A stretch of DNA of 64,000 nt from Paracoccus aerodenitrificans. Lineage in GTDB: Bacteria; Pseudomonadota; Alphaproteobacteria; Rhodobacterales; Rhodobacteraceae. Location of the stretch: NCBI RefSeq assembly GCF_027913215.1, contig NZ_CP115784.1, positions 2,671,001-2,735,000 of the forward strand, given 5' to 3'. The translations under genes were made by a program, and so were the position numbers. Position 1 is the first letter of the stretch. Each line of letters begins with the position of its first letter. The notes under the pieces are model-generated. The model was not told the origin of the DNA and ran no database searches. It saw nothing but the letters and a program-made list of their open reading frames with translations. This document shows positions 26,217-35,391 of this stretch, one piece after another.

Positions 26217-26783
26217 ATGGACGCAATTGTCGAGACAAAGCGCATCCAGCGTGATGATGACTACTATTTGCTACGGCGCGAGATCGAGGAATATTACTAT
26301 GATGAAGCCGAACATCTAGACAACCGACGTTTCAACGAATGGCTCGACATGCTGCATGAAGACCTGCGGTACTTCATGCCCATGCGGCACAATGTGAAGT
26401 TCGGTCAACACTCAGAGCGCGAAGATACAAAAGAGGAATACGGCATCAGCTGGTTTAACGAAGATAAGTGGACCGTTACTAAGCGTGTCGAACAAATTCT
26501 CACTGGTGTTCACTATGCCGAAGAGCCGTTGTCACGCACCACGCATATGCTTACGAATATTCAGCTTCTCGAAGCTGATCCCTCTGCAGCGGAAGCTAGC
26601 GAGGTAAAGACCTCCTGTCGTTTTCTGACCTATCTGAATCGGGTGGAAACGGAGACCTACACTTTCGTCGGTAAACGCTACGACACGCTGCGGAAAGTAG
26701 ATGGCGCTTGGAAGGTGCTGCACCGCCGCATCATTCTGGACCAGAACGTGCTTCAGGCCAAAAACCTGTCAACGTTCTTTTGA
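26217..26783 (+). CDS. Aromatic-ring-hydroxylating dioxygenase, beta subunit
   Basis: 188 residues, the usual length, with AAGGAGGA just upstream. The cone-shaped ring_hydroxyl_B fold (SnoaL-like) is indicated by the start EEYYYDEAEHLDNRRFNEWL, the DMLHEDLRYFMPMRHNV segment, RTTHMLTNIQLLEAD, and the terminal KVLHRRIILDQNVLQAKNLS. It forms the alpha3beta3 hexamer with the protein at 24013. The SDR gene separates the two subunit genes, which is less common than a direct alpha-beta order. Confidence 0.92.
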   Translation: MDAIVETKRIQRDDDYYLLRREIEEYYYDEAEHLDNRRFNEWLDMLHEDLRYFMPMRHNVKFGQHSEREDTKEEYGISWFNEDKWTVTKRVEQILTGVHYAEEPLSRTTHMLTNIQLLEADPSAAEASEVKTSCRFLTYLNRVETETYTFVGKRYDTLRKVDGAWKVLHRRIILDQNVLQAKNLSTFF

Positions 26784-26806
26784 TCGCGGAAGGGAGGAAT
26801 GTAGAT

Positions 26807-27004
26807 ATGGCAAAACTCGTACTTAATACCACAACCGACCTTCTTAAGGTTCCCGCAGGTGCCGGCATCAAACTTCATGATGGCCGGACCGGCAAAGTCG
26901 AAGAAAACATGGGGGACGGTCAATGGCTTAATGTACTCTTCGACGATGATGACATGGAGCTAGTCCATAGTCAGGATATCGCCGAAGTTCACGAGCCCGA
27001 GTAG
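26807..27004 (+). CDS. Small acidic protein of unknown function (65 aa)
   Basis: ATG 26807 follows GGGAGG at a good distance, and the gene sits tightly between the oxygenase beta subunit and the next unknown gene, so it is very probably translated. The sequence starts AKLVLNTTTDLLKVPAGAGI and has the pattern GIKLHDGRTGKVEENMGDGQ, then WLNVLFDDDDMELVHSQDIA. The alternation of beta strands and tight turns resembles a small SH3-like barrel of the KOW/Tudor kind. No cysteine, signal peptide or membrane segment. Possible roles are assembly or regulation of the oxygenase; this is inference from position. Confidence 0.75.
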   Translation: MAKLVLNTTTDLLKVPAGAGIKLHDGRTGKVEENMGDGQWLNVLFDDDDMELVHSQDIAEVHEPE

Positions 27005-27013
27005 GAGTGTATA

Positions 27014-27430
27014 ATGCTACGTATGGGCTTTATGCCGAGTGATTTTCATCCCGTTTTGCTTGTCTTGGGGCAGCCCAAACACTTGATGGTCTTCGCCGAC
27101 GCATTGGAAAAATTCTCTGATCAGGGGGGCAGTCTGAGCCTGAATGATGAGGGCGCCTTTTCTACTGATACTAAGGTGATGCTCGAAGAGCATCCTGCTG
27201 GTGGTCCAGAGAAAGTCGGACTGTGGCCGGTGACGCCCGGCAGTATGGAGTTGGTTTGGCGTCTACCAAAAAACTACGCGTGGATATTCTCGAACGAGGT
27301 TGCCAACCTTGCAAATTCCGGCGAGCCGGCAGGTTCTGCAACACTCGAATGCGATATCCTGGGGGAAGTCCGGGTCAAAGTATCGATCGGTGAGTGGGAA
27401 GATCACTATCTCAGCGACGAGATAAGGTAG
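27014..27430 (+). CDS. Unknown conserved-looking protein of the dioxygenase operon (138 aa)
   Basis: Starts 9 bases after the small acidic protein and ends 8 bases before the reductase, so it is part of the operon. The protein begins LRMGFMPSDFHPVLLVLGQP and has an alpha/beta pattern with FADALEKFSDQGGSLSLND, KVGLWPVTPGSMELVWRLPK and ECDILGEVRVKVSIGEWEDH. No catalytic motif, signal peptide or metal-binding cluster is seen. I do not recognise the family. Together with the preceding gene it forms a pair not expected in a standard three-component dioxygenase operon. Confidence 0.75.
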   Translation: MLRMGFMPSDFHPVLLVLGQPKHLMVFADALEKFSDQGGSLSLNDEGAFSTDTKVMLEEHPAGGPEKVGLWPVTPGSMELVWRLPKNYAWIFSNEVANLANSGEPAGSATLECDILGEVRVKVSIGEWEDHYLSDEIR

Positions 27431-27438
27431 AAGCTGCC

Positions 27439-28707
27439 ATGACAGAGAAAGTTGTTATCGTCGGCGGCGGTCAGGCCGCCGTATCAGCTGCTTTGCGCCT
27501 GCGAGCCGGTGGCTATGCAGGGAAACTCGATATTATCGGTGAAGAACCGACGCTGCCATACCAGCGTCCACCTTTATCGAAAAAATACCTCAAGGGAGAA
27601 ATCCCCCTTGATCGCCTGCATCTACGCCCGGAAGCGTTGTATCGTGACCAAGGCATCGCATTACATATGGGAAAACAGGCTCTGTTCATCGATAGGGTCA
27701 ATAAGAAGCTGGCCACAGATAAAAACCAGAAGCTTCCCTATGACAAGCTGATACTTGCGACTGGGGCAACGCCGCGCAGACTACCTGACGAGGTTGGAGG
27801 GCATCTTGCCAATGTTCATACATTCCGGACTCTGGCTCATGCGGATGGTTTGCAGGATGCATTGCGCCCCGGAAAACGATTGCTGATTATCGGTGGAGGT
27901 TATATCGGCCTTGAAATGGCAGCGGTGGCTGTGGGCCTTGGTCTTGAGGTGACGCTCATCGAGTTTCAGGAACGTATCCTGAACCGGGTGGCAGCCCCGG
28001 AAACCGCCGATTGGTTCCGCGTACTCCATCTGAAGCACGGGGTCGATCTACGCGAAGGCGTCGGATTGGAGCGCCTGATCGCCAAAGACGGGCGTGCGCA
28101 TATGGCGCAACTCAGCGATGGGTCTGCGGTTGGTGTCGATCTGGTAATTGCAGGTATCGGCGTCCTCGCGAATGATGGCCTAGCCCGTTCGGCCGGTTTG
28201 ACCACGGATAACGGCATCGTAACCGACCAATGCTGTCGTACCTTCGATCCCGATATTTATGCGATCGGTGATTGCGCAGTGCTCCCTTTCCGAGGAGAAC
28301 CAACGCGTCTCGAGTCCGTTCAAAATGCATGTGATCAGGGAGATTATGTTGCCGATCATATTCTTGGTGTTGCGACATCATCATATGATCCGGAGCCTTG
28401 GTTCTGGTCGGATCAATACGACATTTCGCTAAAAATAGCTGGCCTTAACCGCGGTTATGATAATGTTATAACACGTCGCGGTGAGCGCGATGGCGGGCTG
28501 TCAGTCTGGTACTTCGCGGGTGACAAGCTTTTGGCTGTGGACGCGCTGGATGATCCAAAGTCCTACATGATGGGCAAAAAGTGGCTGTCATCTGCTCAGG
28601 ATCCTGACCCAACCGCTCTCGCTGATCCAGAAATACCACTTAAATCGATTCCGACGCGGAATCGTGCGGCCCAATTGCAAGTCCAGCGAGGAACGCGTGA
28701 TGGATAA
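27439..28707 (+). CDS. Ferredoxin reductase component of ring-hydroxylating dioxygenase
   Basis: 422 residues from ATG 27439; the upstream open frame is a shadow of the previous gene. FAD-binding GGGQAAVSAA (residues about 8-17), the RPPLSKKYLKGE active-region motif, LILATGATPRRLP, the NAD(P)H-binding LLIIGGGYIGLEMAAVAVGL near residue 150, and DIYAIGDCAVLPFRGE. The C-terminal reductase domain has PWFWSDQYDISLKIAGL, diagnostic of BphA4/PuxA-type ferredoxin reductases. It transfers electrons from NAD(P)H to the [2Fe-2S] ferredoxin at 31909 and so to the Rieske oxygenase. Its stop overlaps the next start by 8 bases. Confidence 0.92.
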   Translation: MTEKVVIVGGGQAAVSAALRLRAGGYAGKLDIIGEEPTLPYQRPPLSKKYLKGEIPLDRLHLRPEALYRDQGIALHMGKQALFIDRVNKKLATDKNQKLPYDKLILATGATPRRLPDEVGGHLANVHTFRTLAHADGLQDALRPGKRLLIIGGGYIGLEMAAVAVGLGLEVTLIEFQERILNRVAAPETADWFRVLHLKHGVDLREGVGLERLIAKDGRAHMAQLSDGSAVGVDLVIAGIGVLANDGLARSAGLTTDNGIVTDQCCRTFDPDIYAIGDCAVLPFRGEPTRLESVQNACDQGDYVADHILGVATSSYDPEPWFWSDQYDISLKIAGLNRGYDNVITRRGERDGGLSVWYFAGDKLLAVDALDDPKSYMMGKKWLSSAQDPDPTALADPEIPLKSIPTRNRAAQLQVQRGTRDG

Positions 28708-30379
28708 TCCGAAAACTAATATCGATATGACCGGGGGCGAGGCCCTTGTTTCCGCCCTGATCTCGGCGGGTACCGACACACTCTTTGCAATTCCGGGAAT
28801 ACAGCTGGATTGGGCTGTCGACGCGCTCGCCGCCCGATCAGAAATTTCAGTCTACGTACCACGGCATGAGCAGTCGATTACTTATATGGCGGATGGGTTC
28901 GCGCGTGTTACCGGACAGCCCGGCGTCGGAATGGCAGTACCGGGACCGGGGATGCTAAATGCTACTGCCGGACTTAGTACTGCCTATGCCTGTAACTCTC
29001 CCGTAATATTTATTGTCGGTCAGATCCATTCAGACGCTATCGGCAAGGGTTACGGTAATCTGCACGAAATTCCCGACCAGAGTGGTGTACTTCGCGGCTT
29101 GACCAAATCGCATGAACTCGTTTTAGACCATAACCGCATTTCCGGCGCTATTCAGGCAGCGTTTTCGGCTGCGATGAACGGACGCAAACGCCCTGCTTCA
29201 GTTGAGCTTCCCTATGATCTGCTGATCGAGAAAGGTGAAGTGCCTGCAGAAGCGCAGCAAATGCCGGATGAACCGCCTGCACCCGAAGAAAAGCTGATTG
29301 AAAAGGCATCAGAACTGATCAATCAAGCGTCTTTTCCTGTAATCTACATAGGTGGAGGCGCAATTGATGCCGGCGCCGAAATCCTCGCCCTGGCGCGGAA
29401 GCTCGGTGCGCCGGTAATCGCAAGCGACAACGGGCGTGGGGCAATCCCAGATTCCGATCCGCTGATGTTTAACTCGCTCGCTGGACGACCGCTATTCCAG
29501 AAAGCGGATCTGATTCTGGTAGTTGGATCGCGCTTTATGGATATCATGACGCCAGAGCCAAGCTGGCCGCAAAACGATAAAACTTTCATCTACATAAACA
29601 TAGATCCATGTGATTTAGGTGGACTGCGACACGGGGCTGTGGACATCGTTTCCGATGCGGCTTTGGCTGCAGAAGCCCTTACTCAATCGGTTGCGCATCG
29701 CGAAGGGATGAACGCAGAGCAATCGTCCAGAATAAAGGCTTGGGCACTATCTCAGATCCACGCGACCGGGACATTGTGGGAGTATGTCTCAGCCTTGCGC
29801 GAAGCACTTCCCGATGACGGCATATTCGTGAACGAGTTGACGCAAGTTGGCTATCTCGCGCGTATTGCTTTTGAGTGCCGCCAACCGCGCACATTGATCG
29901 GTCCTGGTTATCAGGGGACGTTGGGATACAGTTTTCCAACGGCTCTTGGCGCGGCTGTAGGAGGTGGAGGCCGTCGCGTATTCTCAATCTCAGGCGATGG
30001 CGGCTTCGGTTGGTCTGTTCAGGAGCTTGCGACCGCGCGTCGATATAACCTGCCTGTGACATTAGTGATCTTCAACGACGGGCTGTACGGGAATGTACAT
30101 GCAATCCAAAATGCAACCTTTGGACGCAACTATATCACTGAACTTGCCAATCCAAACTTCGAGCAGCTGGCTCGTGCGTTCGGTATCGACTTTGCTCGGG
30201 CTTCTGACCCGGGATCATTGAAGCAAATTCTTAGTGAAAGTGTGAAGGTTAATGGGCCGTTACTGGTCGAAGCGCCTGTCGGTAAAATGGCGGCTCCCTG
30301 GCCGCTCTTACGCTTGCGACCGATGGGCGGTGGACAACAGGCAGACTACAGCGATCTTTTCGAAAAGTTTGGAGAGTAA
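28700..30379 (+). CDS. Thiamine-diphosphate-dependent 2-oxoacid decarboxylase/lyase
   Basis: 559 residues, ATG 28700 with GAGGA upstream. The Pyr domain has IPGIQLDWAV and the catalytic Glu57 in VPRHEQSITYMADGFARV. The central domain has FPVIYIGGGAIDAGA. The PP domain has the Mg/ThDP motif GDGGFGWSVQELATARRYNL ending in NDGLYGN (from about residue 432). The family includes acetolactate synthase, benzoylformate decarboxylase and phenylpyruvate decarboxylase. No acetolactate-synthase small subunit is nearby. With an aldehyde dehydrogenase immediately downstream, non-oxidative decarboxylation of an aryl 2-oxoacid to an aldehyde is the most economical reading. Confidence 0.88.
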   Translation: MDNPKTNIDMTGGEALVSALISAGTDTLFAIPGIQLDWAVDALAARSEISVYVPRHEQSITYMADGFARVTGQPGVGMAVPGPGMLNATAGLSTAYACNSPVIFIVGQIHSDAIGKGYGNLHEIPDQSGVLRGLTKSHELVLDHNRISGAIQAAFSAAMNGRKRPASVELPYDLLIEKGEVPAEAQQMPDEPPAPEEKLIEKASELINQASFPVIYIGGGAIDAGAEILALARKLGAPVIASDNGRGAIPDSDPLMFNSLAGRPLFQKADLILVVGSRFMDIMTPEPSWPQNDKTFIYINIDPCDLGGLRHGAVDIVSDAALAAEALTQSVAHREGMNAEQSSRIKAWALSQIHATGTLWEYVSALREALPDDGIFVNELTQVGYLARIAFECRQPRTLIGPGYQGTLGYSFPTALGAAVGGGGRRVFSISGDGGFGWSVQELATARRYNLPVTLVIFNDGLYGNVHAIQNATFGRNYITELANPNFEQLARAFGIDFARASDPGSLKQILSESVKVNGPLLVEAPVGKMAAPWPLLRLRPMGGGQQADYSDLFEKFGE

Positions 30380-30383
30380 TCTC

Positions 30384-31880
30384 ATGGCATTGGATCAGGA
30401 GAAAATCAACAATCTGCGTGAAGCCCATATCGGTACGATGCAGAACTTCATCGATGGCAGATGGCAGGTCAGCAATGACGGGGGAGAGATTGCGGTAGTT
30501 AGTCCCGGTACCGGGCGACAGATTGCAACTATCATCGATAGCTCAGAGCGAGATGTAGAGGCCGCAATTTCAGCTGCACGACGCAGTTTCTCAGATGGAA
30601 GCTGGGCCAGGATGGCACCACATGCCAGAAAAGCCATCCTGTTCCGCCTCGCCGAGCTGATCGAAAACGAAGCGCTACAACTTGCTGTTATGGGAGTTCG
30701 TGACAATGGAACCGAAATCGGCATGGCTATTGGCGCGGAGCCGGGGAGCGCGGCGAATACTTTCCGCTTTTATGCGGAAGCCTTGGATAAGGTGAACGGC
30801 GATATCACCCCCACCTCCCCGGAAGTGTTAAGTCTTATCCACCGCGAACCGGTTGGTGTAGTCGGTGCCATCGTACCTTGGAATTTCCCGCTGATGATAG
30901 GTGCTTGGAAAATTGCTCCAGCACTCGCTGCCGGTAACTCAGTGGTACTTAAACCCTCAGAAGCGGCGTCATTGACGCTGCTGAGGCTGGCTGAACTGGC
31001 ATCTTTGGCGGGGGTTCCCCCGGGTGTTTTCAATGTTGTAACCGGAATCGGTGCAACCGCCGGTAGGACACTGGCTCTTAGCGATGACGTGGATGTGTTG
31101 ACCTTCACGGGGTCGGGTCAGGTAGGCCGACACTTACTACATTCTTCTGCCGACTCAAACTTCAAACCGGTGCACCTGGAACTGGGCGGAAAGTCCCCGA
31201 ATATCGTTTTCGATGACTGCGGTGATCTGGCGTCTGTCGCGTATCAATCTGCTCGGGCGATCTTTGCCAATTCGGGTCAGGTATGTGTCGCTGCAAGCCG
31301 GTTGCTCGTTCAGGACAGTATTTATGATCGCTTTCTGGAAGAAGTAAGTGCCGCTGCGGACGCCACTATTGTGGGCGATCCACTTGACATAAAAACGCAA
31401 GCGGGAGCCATAGGAACTGCCGCGCAACTCGAAAAAAATATCTCATTTGTTGATCGCGCCAGGCAAGCTGGTGACAGCGTAATTGTTGGCGGAGAGAACA
31501 TCGAACGCGATGGCTATTTCTTCAAGCCAACAGTGATTGCGGCGCTTTCCGAAACCAGTCCGGTCGTTCGCGATGAGGTCTTCGGGCCCGTTTTAGCTAT
31601 ACAGCGATTCCGAGATGAGGAGGATGCAGTACGGCTTGCGAATGACACCAGCTATGGATTGTCGTCCGGTGTCTGGACCCAAAATATCTCGCGTGCCCAC
31701 CGCATGGTGCGGAAATTACAGGCGGGGGTCGTTCACGTGAACTGTTACGGCGGCGCAGACATCACAGCGCCGCTTGTTGGCACGAAACAATCGGGGAACG
31801 GCTTTGACCGTTCACTTGAGGCTCTTTCTAAGTATCAGAAACGTAAAACGGCATGGATCAAGCTGGAGCAGACAGCCTGA
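30384..31880 (+). CDS. Aldehyde dehydrogenase
   Basis: 498 residues; ATG 30384 follows GGAGAG at 30371-30376, and starts 4 bases after the decarboxylase stop. Cofactor-binding PWNFPLMIGAWKIAPALAAG, the catalytic Glu in HLELGGKSPNIVFDD (about residue 266) and the nucleophile Cys in FANSGQVCVAASRL (about residue 300) are present, as is EVFGPVLAIQRF. It oxidises an aldehyde to a carboxylate with NAD(P)+. Its position immediately after the ThDP enzyme indicates an arylacetaldehyde-type substrate, giving an arylacetate for the homoprotocatechuate route. Confidence 0.92.
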   Translation: MALDQEKINNLREAHIGTMQNFIDGRWQVSNDGGEIAVVSPGTGRQIATIIDSSERDVEAAISAARRSFSDGSWARMAPHARKAILFRLAELIENEALQLAVMGVRDNGTEIGMAIGAEPGSAANTFRFYAEALDKVNGDITPTSPEVLSLIHREPVGVVGAIVPWNFPLMIGAWKIAPALAAGNSVVLKPSEAASLTLLRLAELASLAGVPPGVFNVVTGIGATAGRTLALSDDVDVLTFTGSGQVGRHLLHSSADSNFKPVHLELGGKSPNIVFDDCGDLASVAYQSARAIFANSGQVCVAASRLLVQDSIYDRFLEEVSAAADATIVGDPLDIKTQAGAIGTAAQLEKNISFVDRARQAGDSVIVGGENIERDGYFFKPTVIAALSETSPVVRDEVFGPVLAIQRFRDEEDAVRLANDTSYGLSSGVWTQNISRAHRMVRKLQAGVVHVNCYGGADITAPLVGTKQSGNGFDRSLEALSKYQKRKTAWIKLEQTA

Positions 31881-31908
31881 TTGCCTTCTTAAAATGGAAG
31901 ATACTGCT

Positions 31909-32226
31909 ATGGTAAATATTACGTTCGTCGAGACTGACGGCACGGAAAGAAATGTCGAGGCTGAGGTGGGACTTTCGATTATGGAAGTTGCAACCCGAAA
32001 TAATGTTGCCGGTATCATCGCGGAGTGCGGAGGTCAGTGCTCCTGTGCAACCTGCCACGTCTATATTGAGGGCGCGTTCTTCGACAAGGTTGGTGAGCCC
32101 GTCGATGATGAGGAGGATATGTTAGACTTCTCAGAAAACCGTAAAGAAAACTCCCGTTTAGGTTGTCAGATCGAAGTTACAGATGATCTGGACGGTATGA
32201 CGGTACGTGTCGCGGAAGAAGAATAG
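31909..32226 (+). CDS. [2Fe-2S] ferredoxin of the dioxygenase system
   Basis: 105 residues from ATG 31909 with GGAAG 8 bases upstream; ATG 31894 is possible but would place that RBS inside the gene. The adrenodoxin/putidaredoxin-type cluster ligands are in IIAECGGQCSCATCHVYI (C-x5-C-x2-C with an extra Cys between) and the fourth Cys is in RLGCQIEVTDDLDG. The C-terminal DGMTVRVAEEE ends the fold. It shuttles electrons from the reductase at 27439 to the Rieske oxygenase at 24013. Confidence 0.92.
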   Translation: MVNITFVETDGTERNVEAEVGLSIMEVATRNNVAGIIAECGGQCSCATCHVYIEGAFFDKVGEPVDDEEDMLDFSENRKENSRLGCQIEVTDDLDGMTVRVAEEE

Positions 32227-32348
32227 AAAGCTAATGTGGGCAAGGATCTGCTCTGGCGCCGACAAAAATATGCTTATGCCCGCTGCTTGCGCGAGCTTAA
32301 GCTAACGGCGGCAGACTTACCCAGAACTCTCTATTCAGGGTTGAAAAA

Positions 32349-33590
32349 ATGATAGGATCGGCAGTGCCAGATGGATATAGGTCACCTGTTTCCTATACTA
32401 TAGGTTCTCGCGGAAAACTGCGGCCTGGCATGCCAGGATTCAGGATTATGAGACGCGCATTGTTCGCGTCAGGTTTTACCACTTTTGGCTTGCTATACTA
32501 TATCCAGTCACTCTTTCCGGTATTTTCTTCGGAATTAAATGTATCGCCAACACAAAGCAGTTTTTCCCTTTCACTCACGACAGGAGTCATGGCATTTTCG
32601 CTTCTGATCGTCAGCGCAATCTCGGATAAAGTCGGGCGAAAACGGCTCATGACGCTATCGCTTCTTTCGTCATCGATACTGACAATACTGATGGCATTTG
32701 CTCCATCATGGAATGCAATCTTGTCGAGTCGCCTGCTGATGGGGGTCTCGTTGTGCGGCGTACAGTCAGTCGCCATGGCCTATCTCGCGGAAGAAGTTGA
32801 ACCAACCAGCTTTGGTTCAACGCTCGGATTGTTCATCGGGGGCAGCGCCTTAGGCGGAATGGCAGGCCGAATGGTTTCGGCTGTAATAGCGGATCACTTT
32901 GGCTGGGAAGTGGCAGTAGGGTTTATGGGGGTTCTTGGCCTAGCCGCGACCGTATATTTTTGGGTGGCGCTGCCGGACTCTCGATATTTCTTGCCGCGTC
33001 AGCCAGGCTGGCACAGTTTGGCGAGTGATTTCAAAACCATCATTAAAGACCGCCTGCTACTTCGCCTTTTCTTCATCGGCTTTGCTGTGATGAGCGGTTT
33101 CGTGACGATCTATAACTATGTAAGCTATCGTCTGATCGCGGCACCTTTTGAACTGTCACAATCAGAGGTTGGCCTGATCTTCCTGCTCTATGTATTCGGC
33201 AGCATCGGTGCCAGCGTCGGCGGCTCGCTCGCATCAAGGTTTGGCCATAATCATGTGCTCTGGATCAGCATTGCTATCATGGTTTCCGGAATAATCCTGA
33301 CCCTACCAGAGCAGATCGGGACAGTGCTATTAGGGCTGTCCGTGCTCACGTTTGGGATGTTTGCGAGCCATAGTATTTCCAGCGGTTGGGTTAGCCTGCA
33401 TGCAAAATCGAGCAAAGCCCTCGCCGCTTCTCTTTACCTTTTTGCGTATTATCAAGGGGGCAGCCTTATTGGTGCAATCGGAGGATTGTTTTGGGAGGGT
33501 GATGGTTGGTATGGTGTTGTCTTTATTACTGCTGGAATTGTTACAGTCGGATTGATTTCTGCAATATCTCTAATTTATAAACGAACCTGA
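32349..33590 (+). CDS. MFS transporter (YnfM/aromatic-compound exporter-like)
   Basis: 413 residues with 12 predicted membrane helices beginning at about residue 36 after a hydrophilic leader, as in YnfM-type carriers. The loop 2-3 motif is ISDKVGRKRLMTLSLLSSS, and helix 4 and 5 carry RLLMGVSLCGVQSVAMAYLA and FIGGSALGGMAGRMV. It lies about 120 bases after the ferredoxin gene on the same strand and converges on the FAD monooxygenase gene, with only 30 bases between stops. It may import a second aromatic acid or export toxic intermediates. No strong RBS precedes ATG 32349; starts at 32430 or 32448 are possible. Confidence 0.82.
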   Translation: MIGSAVPDGYRSPVSYTIGSRGKLRPGMPGFRIMRRALFASGFTTFGLLYYIQSLFPVFSSELNVSPTQSSFSLSLTTGVMAFSLLIVSAISDKVGRKRLMTLSLLSSSILTILMAFAPSWNAILSSRLLMGVSLCGVQSVAMAYLAEEVEPTSFGSTLGLFIGGSALGGMAGRMVSAVIADHFGWEVAVGFMGVLGLAATVYFWVALPDSRYFLPRQPGWHSLASDFKTIIKDRLLLRLFFIGFAVMSGFVTIYNYVSYRLIAAPFELSQSEVGLIFLLYVFGSIGASVGGSLASRFGHNHVLWISIAIMVSGIILTLPEQIGTVLLGLSVLTFGMFASHSISSGWVSLHAKSSKALAASLYLFAYYQGGSLIGAIGGLFWEGDGWYGVVFITAGIVTVGLISAISLIYKRT

Positions 33591-33620
33591 GCAAATTTTT
33601 AATTTTTTTATGGACGAAGT

Positions 33621-35294
33621 TCATTTTGCTCTATTTTCAAAGTCATCGAAAAATCTTCCTGATATGATAGAAAGTAATTTTTCAGCAGCCTTTCTGTCAA
33701 TCGCCTCGCCGCGCCAGGCGACATGATGATCTGGCCTGACGATAATGAGTGGCGTTGGATATTGGTCAGCCACCTGTTCCGGTGGATCAATATCCAGGCA
33801 CTCCAGTGGTACACCCATCATCTCCGCAGCGTTCAGCAGTGGTTTCACCTCAACCTTGGTGTCCGTCCGCAGCAGTGTATAGCCTGGCCCCAACCTGTCG
33901 AAGAGCGAGGTGCTTTCAGACAGCCAGAAATGCGGTACCCTACATCCCGGAACGCTTGATGGAGTAAACTCGCTCATGGAATAGGCGGGAGGGTTGACGT
34001 CACTGGGAGTGATAATCGGAGATTGATCGTAAAAATACCCGAAATTTAGTCCCGCGCACACATATTGCTGAACATTCAGATCATAGGCTTCGCGCCCCAT
34101 TTTTTTACGCGCGAGCTCGCCAGCAACCGTCTGATCTTCAATCTGATCTGGTACTGAGCTCCGTTGCTTCGCCATCGCAATGCAATGGTTCATGGCATAT
34201 TGGCTGACCTGTTCTGTTATGGGCAGTCGCTCTGCCTCATAGGCCGCAAGCATGCCTTCTCCTCCCCATCCGCTAACGACCGATGCAAGAAGCCAGGAAA
34301 GATCAGCAGCATCCGCGATGCCGGCATTCATACCATAGCCGGCATAGGGTACCCAGAGATGCGCCGCGTCACCACAGATGAATACTCGACCATCCCGCAT
34401 CTTATCTGTCACTAGTCTGCGACCAATCCAGTCTTCATTGGCAAGAACCTCGTATTCAAAAGCTTCATCAACACCCAGTATGGCGCGGATACAGGAATCC
34501 CGATCCACACTGTCGAATTCTGGCTCATTGTCGCGAAGATAGTTGTGAACAAGCCAGCGCTCTTTTCCATCGATCGCGTAAACGTTTCCTGTCCGCTTTG
34601 GGTTCAATGAAAACATTGCCCAAGTCGGATCATGCTTCATCTGCTCAATGAGCTGCGGAGCCCGAATATACGTAGACTGTACTCTCTGAAGGACGGGATC
34701 CCCGCTGAGCGTTGCGCCAATTGACTTTCTGACGAGGGAGCGGCCACCGTCACAGCCAACCAAAAAAGAAGATTTAATGGTTTGTACACCGTGAGCATCA
34801 CGAAGTTCTGCCGAAACACCATAGGTTTCCTGATCAAACCCAACCAGTTCCGATCCGTAGCATAGCGTGATGTCAGCATTTCTTTGTGCAGCTTCTACAA
34901 GAATCGGTTCGAGGAAAATCTGATTCATCCGGTGCGGCGGTTCCGGGGTTGGCCAGTTTCCGTCCGGACCGTCATCGCGTTCCGTAAAACGGTCATTTCG
35001 CGACGGGATCCGAATGCGCGTCAACTCTGTACCCGTCGTTGTGGTCCTGTAAGAGACGCTTTGCTCATAATCCCCCGGCAAGCCAGAATTTCTGATAATA
35101 TTCGAAAGACCGAGCCGCCTGAAGCTTTCCATGCTTCGCGAAGATATGTGATTGCAACGCACAGTAGGCATGAAGCCTTCTTCTCGTTGCTCAGCAATGA
35201 AAACTCTGACGCCTTTTGCAGCGAGTTCGAGTGCGAGTACAAGGCCGACGGGACCGGCACCAGCTATAATTACATCGTAGTCCAGCTTGTTCAT
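33621..35294 (-). CDS. FAD-dependent aromatic hydroxylase (PHBH/MhpA-type flavoprotein monooxygenase)
   Basis: 557 residues from ATG 35294, preceded by GGAGGGAACA; the frame is open to 35480 but that part is non-coding. FAD-binding motif is IIAGAGPVGLVLALELA (GxGxxG, residues about 8-24), then FLVGCDGGRSLVRKSIG (DG motif, about 165-181), and VFICGDAAHLWVPYAGYGMN (GD motif, about 285-304), with a thioredoxin-like C-terminal domain. Members hydroxylate phenols using NAD(P)H and O2. As the distal gene of the hpa operon it is the best candidate for making homoprotocatechuate from a hydroxyphenylacetate in the absence of hpaBC. It is less GC-rich than the hpa genes before it. Confidence 0.88.
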   Translation of the reverse strand: MNKLDYDVIIAGAGPVGLVLALELAAKGVRVFIAEQREEGFMPTVRCNHISSRSMESFRRLGLSNIIRNSGLPGDYEQSVSYRTTTTGTELTRIRIPSRNDRFTERDDGPDGNWPTPEPPHRMNQIFLEPILVEAAQRNADITLCYGSELVGFDQETYGVSAELRDAHGVQTIKSSFLVGCDGGRSLVRKSIGATLSGDPVLQRVQSTYIRAPQLIEQMKHDPTWAMFSLNPKRTGNVYAIDGKERWLVHNYLRDNEPEFDSVDRDSCIRAILGVDEAFEYEVLANEDWIGRRLVTDKMRDGRVFICGDAAHLWVPYAGYGMNAGIADAADLSWLLASVVSGWGGEGMLAAYEAERLPITEQVSQYAMNHCIAMAKQRSSVPDQIEDQTVAGELARKKMGREAYDLNVQQYVCAGLNFGYFYDQSPIITPSDVNPPAYSMSEFTPSSVPGCRVPHFWLSESTSLFDRLGPGYTLLRTDTKVEVKPLLNAAEMMGVPLECLDIDPPEQVADQYPTPLIIVRPDHHVAWRGEAIDRKAAEKLLSIISGRFFDDFENRAK

Positions 35295-35391
35295 TGTTCC
35301 CTCCATGATCCTGCATGCGCGAAGCAGGAAGCCAAGCATCCTAAAATTGTCTGGTAGGTTTTTATTTCCTTCGGAGATAGGATAGCGTCCC

